Part shown: in pieces, positions 55,449 through 64,000 of the stretch
Numbering within the stretch: the first letter of the stretch is position 1
Layout of the letters: each line of letters begins with the position of its first letter
Assembly (NCBI RefSeq): GCF_019059575.1
Contig: NW_024881519.1
Coordinates: forward strand, 1,054,001-1,118,000
Direction of reading: 5' to 3'
Origin: Amphibalanus amphitrite
Lineage: Eukaryota > Arthropoda > Thecostraca > Balanomorpha > Balanidae
Length of the DNA: 64,000 nt
Made by a program: the position numbers and the translations under genes
The notes under the pieces: generated by a model
Databases searched by the model: none
What the model saw: only the letters and a program-made list of their open reading frames with translations
Told to the model about the DNA's origin: nothing

Positions 55449-56170
55449 CGCCCGCCCGCCGCCAAATGCAAACACCGCAAAACGCGCAAAACGCACGCCG
55501 AAAACGCCAACGCAAACTTCGCAAAAAAACAATCGCCCGCCCGCCGAAAACCGCAGAAAAAACGCACAAAATGCCGCAAAAAAAACGCGCGTCCGCCGCA
55601 AAACAAAAAACACCGCAAAAAACGCAAACACCGCCACCGCAAAAAAAAACGCCCGCATCGCCCGCCGTCCCGCGAAACGCCGCAAAAAAACGGCCGCCCG
55701 CCGCGAACCGCAAATCGCCGCAACAACGGCCGCCCGCCGCAAACCGCTAAACGCCGCAAAAAACGACCGCCCGCCGCCCGCCGCTAACCGCAAATAACGG
55801 CCGGCCGCCGGCAACCGCTAAACGCCGTAAAAAACGGCCGCCCGCCGCAAACCACAAAACGCCGCAAAAAACGGCCGCCCGCCGCAAACCGCAAAACGCC
55901 GCAAAAAACGGCCGCCCGCCACAAACTGCCGCTAAAACGGCCGCCCGCCGCCAAACGCAAACAGCAAAAACACCCGCATCGCCCGCCCGCCCGCCGCCAA
56001 ACACAAAAACCGCAAAAAACGCAAACACCGCCGCAAAAAACGCCCGCAACGCACGCCCGCCCGCCGCCAACCGCAAAACGCCGCAAAAAAACGGCCGCCC
56101 GCCGCCAAACGCAAACACCACCAAAAACGCAAAAACGGCCGCAAAAAACGCCCGTCGTAGGCAAAACGCT
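55449..56170. repeat. GC/A-rich minisatellite (CCGCAAAAAACGGCCGCCCG)
   Basis: About 720 bp of degenerate units around 30-36 bases, combining CGCAAAA and CGGCCGCCCGCCG modules. The long open frames in several phases (Lys/Arg/Pro/Ala-rich forward, Phe/Arg/Gly-rich reverse) are repeat artefacts: they have no unique sequence and no start context. Confidence 0.85.
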
Positions 56171-57700
56171 AACACTGACGCATTAAGACAAATATGGCGC
56201 CCTGCGGCATATGTGGTACATTCATATCTGCCGTGTAAGCAGCCATCCCTTAATTACAGCGCATCCTAATCGTCCAATGTTCGACAAAGTTGCGCACATT
56301 CTGCGCTTTGCGGCAAAAATGGCGCTTTGAGACAAACGTGACGCACTGCAACAAACGTGGCGCATTCGTTCATGTCGCTTAACAATTCATCCACCCACCA
56401 AATTCTAGTCCAATCGGACATAAACTGACAAAGTTATGTTCATTTGAATATTTCACTATAAAATATCTCCGCAACGGAGGTGCCCAGATTTGCACGTGTG
56501 CCAAGTGACCACCGGTGGTGCAAGCAGGACTTGTCCCCTCACTGATTGCACCATTTCAGTGTTCCTGGCTTGTGCTGTTTTCGTGCTATAAGGCCACAAA
56601 TCGGCAAAAACACGATAATCTGGGAGGTACGCGACTCAAACACGTGGCCACGTGACACGTGCTGGACCTTTGATAGCTTCACCGTTCACGCCACGTGATG
56701 ACCCATCGACGTGGCCATCAGCATATAAAAGATGACCCCGGCCGGTGTCACTGTCCCTGAACAGTGGACGGCTAAACTCGAAAAACGGGAAAATTTAGTG
56801 AAATTTCACCTTTCGAATATATAATTTCCCCAGAATTTTGAATTTTTCATTTTACACAAAATCCGAGATAGCAGTTTTTTAGCCCCCTTCATTCTGTGTC
56901 TATACCCGTTTTCAGACCGACCCTATCATAAAAACTGACGGCCTGACGGCTATTTCCCCCATTCCTTGCATTTCACAATGCTAGTATATTTAAGCACCAA
57001 AATTGACCCCGTGCCACGGCACGTGCAATAGCACGTGCGCCACGTGACCACTAGTGCGACAAGCTGGACTCATCTGCTCACCGGCTGCGTTGATTTGGTG
57101 TCGCTAGGTGGAGTGGTTTCCACGCCATAGGACCCCCAGTTGGCCAATGTCGGATTTTCCCGGAGGTTACCCCATCAAACACGTTTGCACGTGGCACGTG
57201 CTTTTCAATTGCCCCATATCTGACCCATACCACGTGGTAGCCGACACCCCGGGGCACAACATATTGGAAAATTTTCAAAATCTAACGTGGAAATTTTTGG
57301 CAAAATCGATTTGAAAATAATTTTTCGAAATCGCCATAGGCTCAACATGGGGTAACTGTCCGTCACGATTACCCGAAACTGTACCCTATGATTTTTAAAT
57401 AATTACCCCCATAAGGTGAGGTGCCAGCCCAAGAACTGACCCTAAAAAAGTGGACAAATATTACTGAACAGATTTTGCGCAAATCGGATTTTAAATTTTT
57501 CCCCATGTTAACCCTATGGGAAAATGCACGTGCCGATTACCCCAAAACGGGCCCATTATATTTTATGCAACTTTGCCACAAGGTAGCTCCCCCATACGGG
57601 ACCAAACGCTGAAAATGGCAAGAAAGTTGACCGTGCCGTTTTCGCGGGGATCAAAATGACCCAAATCGCGGCCGAAACGCTAAACACCCCCCTAGAGAGG
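56171..57700. other. CACGTG-rich repeat region
   Basis: Many CACGTG palindromes lie at 56490-57240, for example CACGTGGCCACGTGACACGTG (56641-56661) and GCACGTGGCACGTGC (57187-57201). They are embedded in sequence related to the block at 5250-5650. No gene. Confidence 0.5.
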
Positions 57701-57710
57701 TAGCTCAGGT

Positions 57711-57777
57711 TGGGATTTTCAATAGAAAATCACAATTCTAAAGAATAGTGATTGTTCTTAATTGAAAAGTCCCAACC
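57711..57777. repeat. Hairpin GGTTGGGATTTTCAAT
   Basis: GGTTGGGATTTTCAATAGAAAATCACAATTC-type arm with its imperfect inverse ending TTGAAAAGTCCCAACC. The arms are about 30 bases around AAAGAATAG. Confidence 0.6.
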
Positions 57778-57783
57778 TTCGGA

Positions 57784-58380
57784 TACGCCTTTTGGGGCGA
57801 CTAACGGAGCGAGCGAGAGGGTGAGCCTTGCACGTGCGAAATTTCGACGAGGTACCTCCAGCTGACTTGTGCACGGCACCCTACTAACCGGTTTCTAGCG
57901 ATGTGCCAAATTTGAGCACAATCGGCCCAGCCGTTCTCGAGATCTGGAAGCGGCACCCTGCACGTGCGCACGTGCAAAATGGGTCCCAACTGAGTTTTGC
58001 ACGGCACCCTACTAACCGGTCTCTAACCATGTGCCAAATTTGAGCGCCATCGGTCCAGCTGTTCTCGAGACCTGGAATCGACCCCTGCACGTGCGCACGT
58101 GCAGCAGCACCCCAATTCTGGCACATGGATATGCATTGCCTAGTGGGTGCCTACCTACATGCCAACTTTCAGCGCAATCGGCCAAGTACTTACCGAGATA
58201 TTGCAACAATTACAAAAGTGACACCTCTTCGTTTTGCACGTGGCACGTGCATAAGGGGTCACCCACATGCATCGGCAATAGTCCAATACTTGGTAGAAGG
58301 AATGAAGCTACCCTACAAAAATTACCGCGTGTAAATCGGTCAAGTGGTTGCTGAGATATAAGCGTCGCAGAATCGTGACC
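57784..58380 (-). repeat. CACGTG-rich repeat, inverted relative of 5250-5650
   Basis: Reverse complement of the internal block of the 2.4-kb segmental repeat (shared GATTGCGCTCAAATTTGGCAC in reverse and GCACGTGCGCACGTGCA). It also has a tandem internal duplication of the CGAGATCTGG module. Confidence 0.7.
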
Positions 58381-58760
58381 ACGGCCGGCCGCTCATACTC
58401 AGAAATTTCCGTTAATCTAAGGAAAGACTACGCTCGCTTCGCTCGCTCCGTAAACAGACTATAGAGAGGGCGGGTGAACGCCCCTCTTTATGGCGAAACT
58501 TCTCAGTAAAGGCCGTCGTCCACTGGTTGAGTAGTGAGTACGCGCTGAATTTAACATTGAAGTCTATGGGCTGCGCGCCGAATGCGGATCAGCGCAGAAT
58601 GCCGCCGAATAGGCGACTGAAGAATACTCTGACGACTCTTGACGACTTGAAATACTTCAACTTTTCAGCGCGCGACTATTACGCGCAAAATGCGTGCCTG
58701 ACCAGTGCGTGGAGAGCGGCCTTAACAGGACACGATAGAGCTAACTTTAATATATCTTTT
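58381..58760. other. Presumed intron upstream of the homeobox exon
   Basis: An open frame at 58527-58769 contains no homeodomain and runs straight through the splice acceptor, so I treat it as chance. The first half of the homeobox was not found upstream in this window. Confidence 0.4.
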
Positions 58761-58763
58761 CAG

Positions 58764-58877
58764 ATTTGAGCTCGCTGAAAGCTTGAGTTTGACAGAGACT
58801 CAGATAAAAATATGGTTCCAGAATCGTCGTGCAAAAGACAAAAGGATAGAGAAGGCTCAGGCTGACCAACAGTACAG
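58764..58877 (+). CDS. ro: Homeobox exon encoding helices 2-3 of a rough-class homeodomain
   Basis: A 114-base exon. The acceptor tract TATATCTTTTCAG ends at 58763 and the donor GTAAGT starts at 58878. One base completes codon 31 of the homeodomain. The exon then encodes [26 protein letters not shown] and [10 protein letters not shown], plus two bases of the next codon. W48, F49, Q50, N51 and R53 of the recognition helix are intact; Gln50 implies the common TAAT-type specificity. The tail [11 protein letters not shown] with DQQYR is what I recall as typical of rough. It should be a nuclear transcription factor; in flies rough acts in eye and photoreceptor patterning. The flanking exons lie outside the window or across repeats. 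The symbol is by resemblance to the family, not by synteny. Confidence 0.75.
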
Positions 58878-59098
58878 GTAAGTTGGTGCCCGCTGTACGC
58901 TCTGCTAGCGGCCTGGAAAAGCGCTAGAAATCCCCCCCAAAAAAACTGTCAACAATATGAACAAAATGGGTGTCATTTTATCCCAACATGATCGAAGAAT
59001 GTGATTCCGATTCGATTTTTGCTCTAGTGTCGAAATTGAGGTCGTCAGTTGTCACCAAACACAAGACACTTTAGACTCTCTAGTGCCCACCACATTAA
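58878..59098. other. Presumed intron downstream of the homeobox exon
   Basis: Starts with the consensus donor GTAAGT. No further exon was recognised before the element at 59099 or in the rest of the window. Confidence 0.5.
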
Positions 59099-59138
59099 CC
59101 CGCGCCCCACTGGGGGTCTGCGTATAACGCGCCTTAAC
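59099..59138 (+). mobile_element. TTAA element terminus (solo end)
   Basis: TTAA (59095-59098) followed by CCCGCGCCCCACTGGGGG. Only about 40 bases remain before the hAT-type element. The matching right end was not found. Confidence 0.45.
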
Positions 59139-59726
59139 CAGTGGCGGCGGATTCGATTTTGGCGTGGGGGGGGGGGGGGCAAGATCCCAGTCGAGATGAT
59201 GTCATAGGCGGATCCAGAAAGGCGTTTTCGACGCTGTAGGGGACATACCCCCAAAAAAGTGTCCAAAATCCAAAAACTCCTCGGATTTTGATTCCTTACT
59301 GCTAAATAGTATAAAACAAACAAAAAATCCTGATAAAAGTGTTATTATTAGGAAACATAAGGTACGTTTTGTCCATTTCGGGCGATGCCGAGGCCAGAGG
59401 GAGGGGGAGTAAATATTTGCTTTAAATGCCCGCTCCCTGGATCCGCCAGTGGACGATGTAACGCTTTTCGTATTGCTGTATTAGAAAAAGCTCCAATGGG
59501 AAAAATTGTGCCATAACCCGATCGCTTATCAGATGTTGAAGAACGGTGCCAAACCTTTTGAAGTAGGCGAGCGCTATTCTTCTCGATTCTCAGGCACTAG
59601 AGAATCGAGTGCCTGAATCGAGAATCAAGAAAGCACTCGAGAAAAAGATACTTTTGCCCCCCCCCCCCCGCGATTTTGCCAGGGGGCAGCTGCCCCACTG
59701 CCCCCCCCCCGAATCCGCCGCCCCTG
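59139..59726. mobile_element. hAT-type MITE with 8-bp duplication
   Basis: Starts CAGTGGCGGCGGATTCG and ends CGAATCCGCCGCCCCTG, inverted repeats of about 17 bases with one mismatch. The 8-bp word GCCTTAAC flanks both sides (59131-59138 and 59727-59734), which is the hAT signature. G-run and C-run tracts lie near both ends. An internal second terminus (GGATCCGCCAGTGG, about 59438-59451) suggests a nested relative. No transposase. Confidence 0.85.
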
Positions 59727-59733
59727 GCCTTAA

Positions 59734-60908
59734 CCCGCGCCGGGCCGGTGCAGTGCTCTGAGATTCCGCGCCGGGCGGGGGTGTCTGAACACCCCCGTCT
59801 AACTCGGCTCCTGGGCCACGTAGCGACACGCGGTAAGCGGCAATCGAAAGAACGTCCAAAATAAGGACGAAAACACTTCAGTTATTTTTTTGGGTTAGGT
59901 CAAAGGTCAGGTCACCAGAGGTCACCAAAGGTAAAATGTTGACTATTTCAACAGTATGGAAACTGCCAACGGCTATCTCGGGAACTGATAGAGGTACAGC
60001 GCCGCGGAGAAGCGCATTCGATAGCCCTTTTACAGACCTTTCTGAGTAATGTTCTCAGATTTGACCTCAGGTCAACGGCTTAGCGTCCAGAGGGAAAAAA
60101 TTCCAAATATAGCCGATTTTACGAAAAGCGTTTTTTTCCTCAATAACTTTTGACTCAAAAGAGCCATGACATTACTTTTGTCAGCATCGTGTTCCTCTCG
60201 TCGAGACTCGTCAGATGAACTAAGATTTGACCTTGAAAGGTCAACTAGAAAATTTGACCTCAGAAGGTCAAGGTCATGACCTGACCGGAAAAGGTCATGT
60301 TGCATATCAGTCGATCCGCAACGTCGAGCCGACCACATCTAAGGTGTTTTCAGCGCTCTAGCACGCCTCTATCAGAAGTTATTAGCGAAAAACTGTTAGA
60401 TTCTATTCGTGACCTGAGATGACCTCGGGGACATAACCAGGGTTCCAGTTGCCATTTTCCGGTACAGTGTGTCAATTTTACCTACATCTCGATGTTTGAG
60501 AGTGTCTAGAATAGCGTTCGTGCAAAACAGACGCTTTTCAATTTTCTCCCATTGAATTATAATGGAGAGGTCGCAAAATGGACCTGACCTTAGGTCACCG
60601 ATATCAAATTTCCGAGATGAACATTTTATAGATACTGTTACTCTTACCAATCGCTGAAAGTTTCAAGGCAATCGATCAATCGGTGTAGCTATGACGAGCA
60701 TTCTTATTTTTCTGAGGTGATGTCACTTGGCGTGACCTGGCGACCTGACCTAAGGCGACTTGGGTCTGAAATTTTCACAACATGTGCGGAAAAGATGCCC
60801 GAACAGGTGTGCCAAAAAAGCGGTGCTCCGCGCCGCCGTTTTTGAGATATCTGCGAAAAACCGCAGGGAGGGGGGGGGGGGGTTCAAACAACCCCGGCCC
60901 GGCGCGGG
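59734..60908 (+). mobile_element. TTAA-flanked MITE, CCCGCGCCGGGCCGG ends
   Basis: Flanked by TTAA at 59730-59733 and 60909-60912. Left end CCCGCGCCGGGCCGG, right end CCGGCCCGGCGCGGG: perfect 15-base inverted repeats. The left end is compound: a second CCGCGCCGGGCGGGGG terminus lies 37 bases in. The body carries AGGTCA motifs (59895-59935, 60230-60300). The hAT element landed on its left TTAA. Confidence 0.85.
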
Positions 60909-60912
60909 TTAA

Positions 60913-61688
60913 GGGGAGGACTATTCATAGCCCCCCTCCTAACTCCGAAACTACTGAGCTGATCGGCAAAATTCAAATGGTGTCTGATAGCCTTGGAAAA
61001 AGTATAGGGCGGAACTTAATTTCATTGACCTCGAGTTAACTGATGACGTCACAGGTCAGGTCAAAGTAAAAGTTGTCGGTGCTTGGTTTATTTGCATATT
61101 GGGCTCTGCTCGCCGGCTTACAAATCAAATTAGGCTCATTTTTGGTTTCAACACTCGTAAATAGATGCTTTAGATACCCTGAGGGTACCAAACTTGTACT
61201 CTGATTGTCAGGTGAAGGCCAGGTCATCTTAGGTCACGGAATTTTTTTATGCATCGGTCACGAGTCGCAGGTTTTATGGTCCATTTCAGCCATAGATTTC
61301 GAAAACAAAATCACCTGTGTCATATAAGCCCATTTTTAGCTGAATATAGCTGAGGTCAGGTCACTTTCAAGTAAGAAGAAGTCAAATTTGAAATTAAGAT
61401 TTTTCCCATACGCCGAGATATCCCTTTAGCATTATCCTAGCCGTGCGGTAAACATTTGCACGTGATCTTTCCTGCACTGTTTTCCGGCACGGGTTGATGA
61501 CCTACAGTTCTGGTGATTTTTTATAAAACTCTTATAAAATGTGATTTCAATCATTAAACTGTGAGTTTCTGAATAGATATTAAACGACGTATGGGAAATA
61601 TCTTACTGAACTTGCTCTGGGAAGAAAATGGAAATCTCGGTCTTCAAAAAATATCCGGCACTCGGCTACGCCTCGTGCCTACAATTTT
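60913..61688. other. Unassigned stretch with AGGTCA scraps
   Basis: GGTCAGGTCA-type words lie at 61050-61068, 61208-61237 and 61353-61365, without recognisable element ends. No gene. Confidence 0.4.
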
Positions 61689-61692
61689 TTAA

Positions 61693-62366
61693 CCCTCGCA
61701 TGTGTAGGGGGGTCGGATAGACCCCCCATGGTTTTTCGCGAATAACTCGCGTAAAAAGCGGCCGATCACGACGAAACTTTCAGTACCCTCGCATTGATAA
61801 TTTGACACCTACCCTGAAAAATTCATGATCCTGACCCAAATGACCTTTGACCTGTGGCCTCTTTTCCGAGACCATGTTTGGCCGGAATCGCGATTCCGCG
61901 TATGTCGGCTCACATTATCCGCGCGTTTGCAAGCTTTTCGTGGTTTCAAACGTTCAAACATGTGCTTTGATGATGCTCCCATGCATTAGGGTGGATGTCA
62001 AGGTCACCTGAAGGTCAGGTCAGGTCATTGACCTTTGGTGACCTCGGTTCACTTTTTCGAGTTTTACATGTTTCTAGGTTAGTTTTTGGAGCTGATTTCG
62101 AATTTAGCAACCATTTGAACATTTATGAAGTAGTTTTGGTGCCTTCATAACATGTTACGAAGCTGTCAGAGGCGGTTGACACTTATTACGAATACCCGTC
62201 ACGACCCCTACCGGTTGACCTGACCTGACCTGACCCGACCTGGTCTAAATGCTTAAAGACATCATCTCTGATCAAAACTAACACGATATTCGTGATCAGC
62301 ACCCCGAAAAACCTCTTAGCAGCCACACTTTACCACTTTCTAACAGGTCCCGATTTTCCCGACTTT
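61693..62366 (+). mobile_element. TTAA-type MITE, 3'-truncated
   Basis: TTAA at 61689-61692, left end CCCTCGCATGTGTAGGGG, body collinear with 37248-38040. It breaks off at CCCGACTTT (62366), followed by a (TGTAT)n tract and then another element. TGACCT runs occur at 62216-62241. Confidence 0.75.
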
Positions 62367-62390
62367 GTATTGTATTGTATTGTATTGTAT
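62366..62390. repeat. (TGTAT)n pentanucleotide
   Basis: Five copies of TGTAT at the junction between two TTAA elements. The last T provides part of the next TTAA. Confidence 0.85.
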
Positions 62391-62393
62391 TAA

Positions 62394-63585
62394 CCCGCGC
62401 CCTGCTGGGGGGGGGGTGTTTGAACACCCCCCCTTGTGGTTTTTCGCGAATATCTCAAAAACGGCGGCGCGGAGCGCCGCCGTTTTTGGTACACCTTATC
62501 ATACATCAATTCTACACATGTTGTAAAAATTTCAGACCAAGGTCATTCAAGGTCAGGTCACCAGGTCACTTGAAGTGACCTCACCTCATAAAAAGTTTCA
62601 ATGTCTGTCATAGCTACACCGAGTGACCGATCGCTTTGAAACTTTCAGCGATTGCTAAGAGCAATAGCATGTACAAAATGTATATCTCAGAATTTTGATA
62701 TCGATGACCTAAGGTCAGGTCAATTTTGCGACCTCCCCATTATAAGTCAATGGGAGAAAATTGAAATGCGCCTCTTTTCGATGAAAGACATTATAAACAC
62801 TCCCAAACACCGAATTACAAGTGGTTTAGACACACTGAACTTGAAAATGGTGTCCGTGACCCTTGTTTATGCCCTGAGGTCATCTCAGGTCACGAATGGT
62901 ATCTAACAGTTTTTCGCAAATAACTTTTAATAGAGGCATGCTAGAGCGATGAAAACGCCTTAGATGTGTTCAGCTCGACGATACGGATCGACTGATATGC
63001 AACATGACCCTTTCCGGTCAGGTCATGACCTTGACCTGAGGTCAAATTTTCAAGTTGACCTTTTAAGGTCAAGTTATAGTTCATTCGATGCGTCTTGACG
63101 AGAGGAACACGATGCCGGTAAAAGTAAGCTCGTACAAGGCTTGGGTCAAAAGTTATTGCAGAAAAACTGTTTTCGAAAAAATCGGCTATTTTTGCAGTTT
63201 TTGCCCCCTGCAGGCAAAACCGTTGACGTTAGGTCAAATCTGAGAGAATTACTCAGAAAGGGCGTTAAAAGGGCTATCGAATGCGCTTTTTCGCGGCGCT
63301 GGAGCTCTATTGGTTCCCGAGTTATGCGTTGGCTTCTTGGAAATTTTCGACATTCGACCTGGAAATCGGCGAAATTTTGCCTTCAATGACCTCTGGTGAC
63401 CTGACCTTTGACCTGACCAAAAAATTGACCGAAGTGATTTCGTCATTATTTTTTACGCTCTTTCGAACGCCGCCTTCCGCGTATCGCTACGTGGCCCAGG
63501 AGCCGAGTTACAAGGGGGGGTGTTCAAACACCCCCCCCCCCCCCCAGCAGGGCGTGGAAATCCAGGACCCCCAGCAGGGCGCGGG
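62394..63585 (+). mobile_element. TTAA-flanked MITE (same family as the palindrome halves)
   Basis: Flanked by TTAA at 62390-62393 and 63586-63589. Left end CCCGCGCCCTGCTGGGG with a G-run and GTGTTTGAACAC hairpin; right end CCCCAGCAGGGCGCGGG after a duplicated inner terminus. Near-identical to 28609-29792 over its whole length. AGGTCA-rich. No coding capacity. Confidence 0.85.
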
Positions 63586-63709
63586 TTAAACATCCGTAGA
63601 GCATCCGCGATAACCGAGGCTAAATTGCTTAGTGTCAAACGCATGCATAAAATTAAAACGAGTGGGGAGGTAGAACAAGCATTCAAAACATGCACACCAG
63701 CATCCGCGC

Positions 63710-64000
63710 TTAGCCCATCACATCTGCGCCGCCACCCCGCGCCAGGTGGCGCTTCACTCCCCCGCAGAACGGTCCAACCGGTCGTTCGGTCAGGGCCGGG
63801 GGGAGCGCGTTGTAAGCCACCGCGGCGCGGTATGCGATGCGCCTTTGACCGCATGCCGTCCTACAGCGGGGTGCGCGGAGCGCCTCGTCCTGCCGCGTCC
63901 GTCGGTCACGCACATCACGACAACGGCGAAACATACCCGCCAGCTCCTCGGGCTCGCCTTGCCTCTGGACTTTGTGGGCCAACATCAGGGTATGATATCG
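63710..64000 (-). pseudogene. LINE reverse transcriptase C-terminus (runs off the window)
   Basis: The reverse-strand frame enters from the right edge and ends at the stop 63710-63712. It reads TRQDEALRAPRCRTACGQR, IAYRAAVAYNALPPAL and a final VKRHLA. The pattern LR-x-PR-x-RT-x-x-G-x-R ... A-x-x-WNALP is the usual C-terminal tail of many non-LTR reverse transcriptases. No catalytic motif is inside the window. The terminal part is GC-rich. Confidence 0.6.

Noticed and set aside
55398-56175. Long Lys/Arg/Pro and Phe/Gly/Arg frames over the minisatellite
   Set aside because: Low-complexity artefacts of a tandem repeat, open in several phases.
58527-58769. Open frame running into the homeobox exon
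   Set aside because: It does not use the exon's frame and crosses the consensus splice acceptor at 58751-58763; treated as intron.

Overview
The window looks like repeat-choked nuclear DNA of a metazoan, most likely an invertebrate. It has no operons or bacterial gene spacing. It carries an intron-split homeobox exon of the rough (ro) class, one ubiquitin-protease exon of the USP7 type, and wrecks of several eukaryotic retroelements: a LINE, a BEL/Pao LTR element and a Penelope-like element. Almost everything else is DNA transposon-derived or satellite sequence. The species cannot be named from the sequence alone. A rough-class homeobox fits an arthropod, another protostome or a non-vertebrate deuterostome.

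Layout. (1) 0.4-15.8 kb is a patchwork of short non-autonomous elements flanked by TTAA, with CCC termini, a subterminal G-tract hairpin and an interior full of AGGTCA/TGACCT motifs. (2) A 2.4-kb segment occurs twice in the same orientation (3965-6435 and 15889-18775). Each copy is followed by a 61-bp satellite, in opposite orientations; the second lies inside an 0.8-kb higher-order repeat and abuts a broken Penelope-like 3' end (20.3-20.9 kb). (3) 21.2-28.1 kb holds one half of a distant inverted pair and a 3.6-kb interval bounded by perfect 89-bp inverted repeats. (4) 28.6-31.0 kb is a 2.4-kb palindrome made by two TTAA elements lying head to head. (5) 31.3-31.65 kb is a reverse-strand fragment resembling a LINE ORF1, followed by further TTAA elements. 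(6) 35.7-35.9 kb is the USP7-type exon. (7) 40.7-51.1 kb is a fold-back structure with two inverted AAAATATCGA-type arms. Between them lies a truncated LINE interrupted first by a TTAA element and then by a 5.7-kb BEL/Pao element that has itself lost its reverse transcriptase and integrase core. (8) 51.5-58.4 kb holds CACGTG-rich repeats and several minisatellites. (9) 58.76-58.88 kb is the homeobox exon. (10) 59.1-63.6 kb holds a hAT-type element with its 8-bp duplication and more TTAA elements. The right edge is the reverse-strand 3' end of another LINE.

The coherent system here is the population of TTAA elements. Several distinct families share one architecture, insert into one another, abut while sharing a single TTAA, and carry dense nuclear-receptor-like half-sites. 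No piggyBac-type transposase is visible in the window, so they would depend on an enzyme encoded elsewhere. Only two pieces look like fragments of cellular genes (USP7-like and rough-like); all other protein-like segments are retroelement remains.
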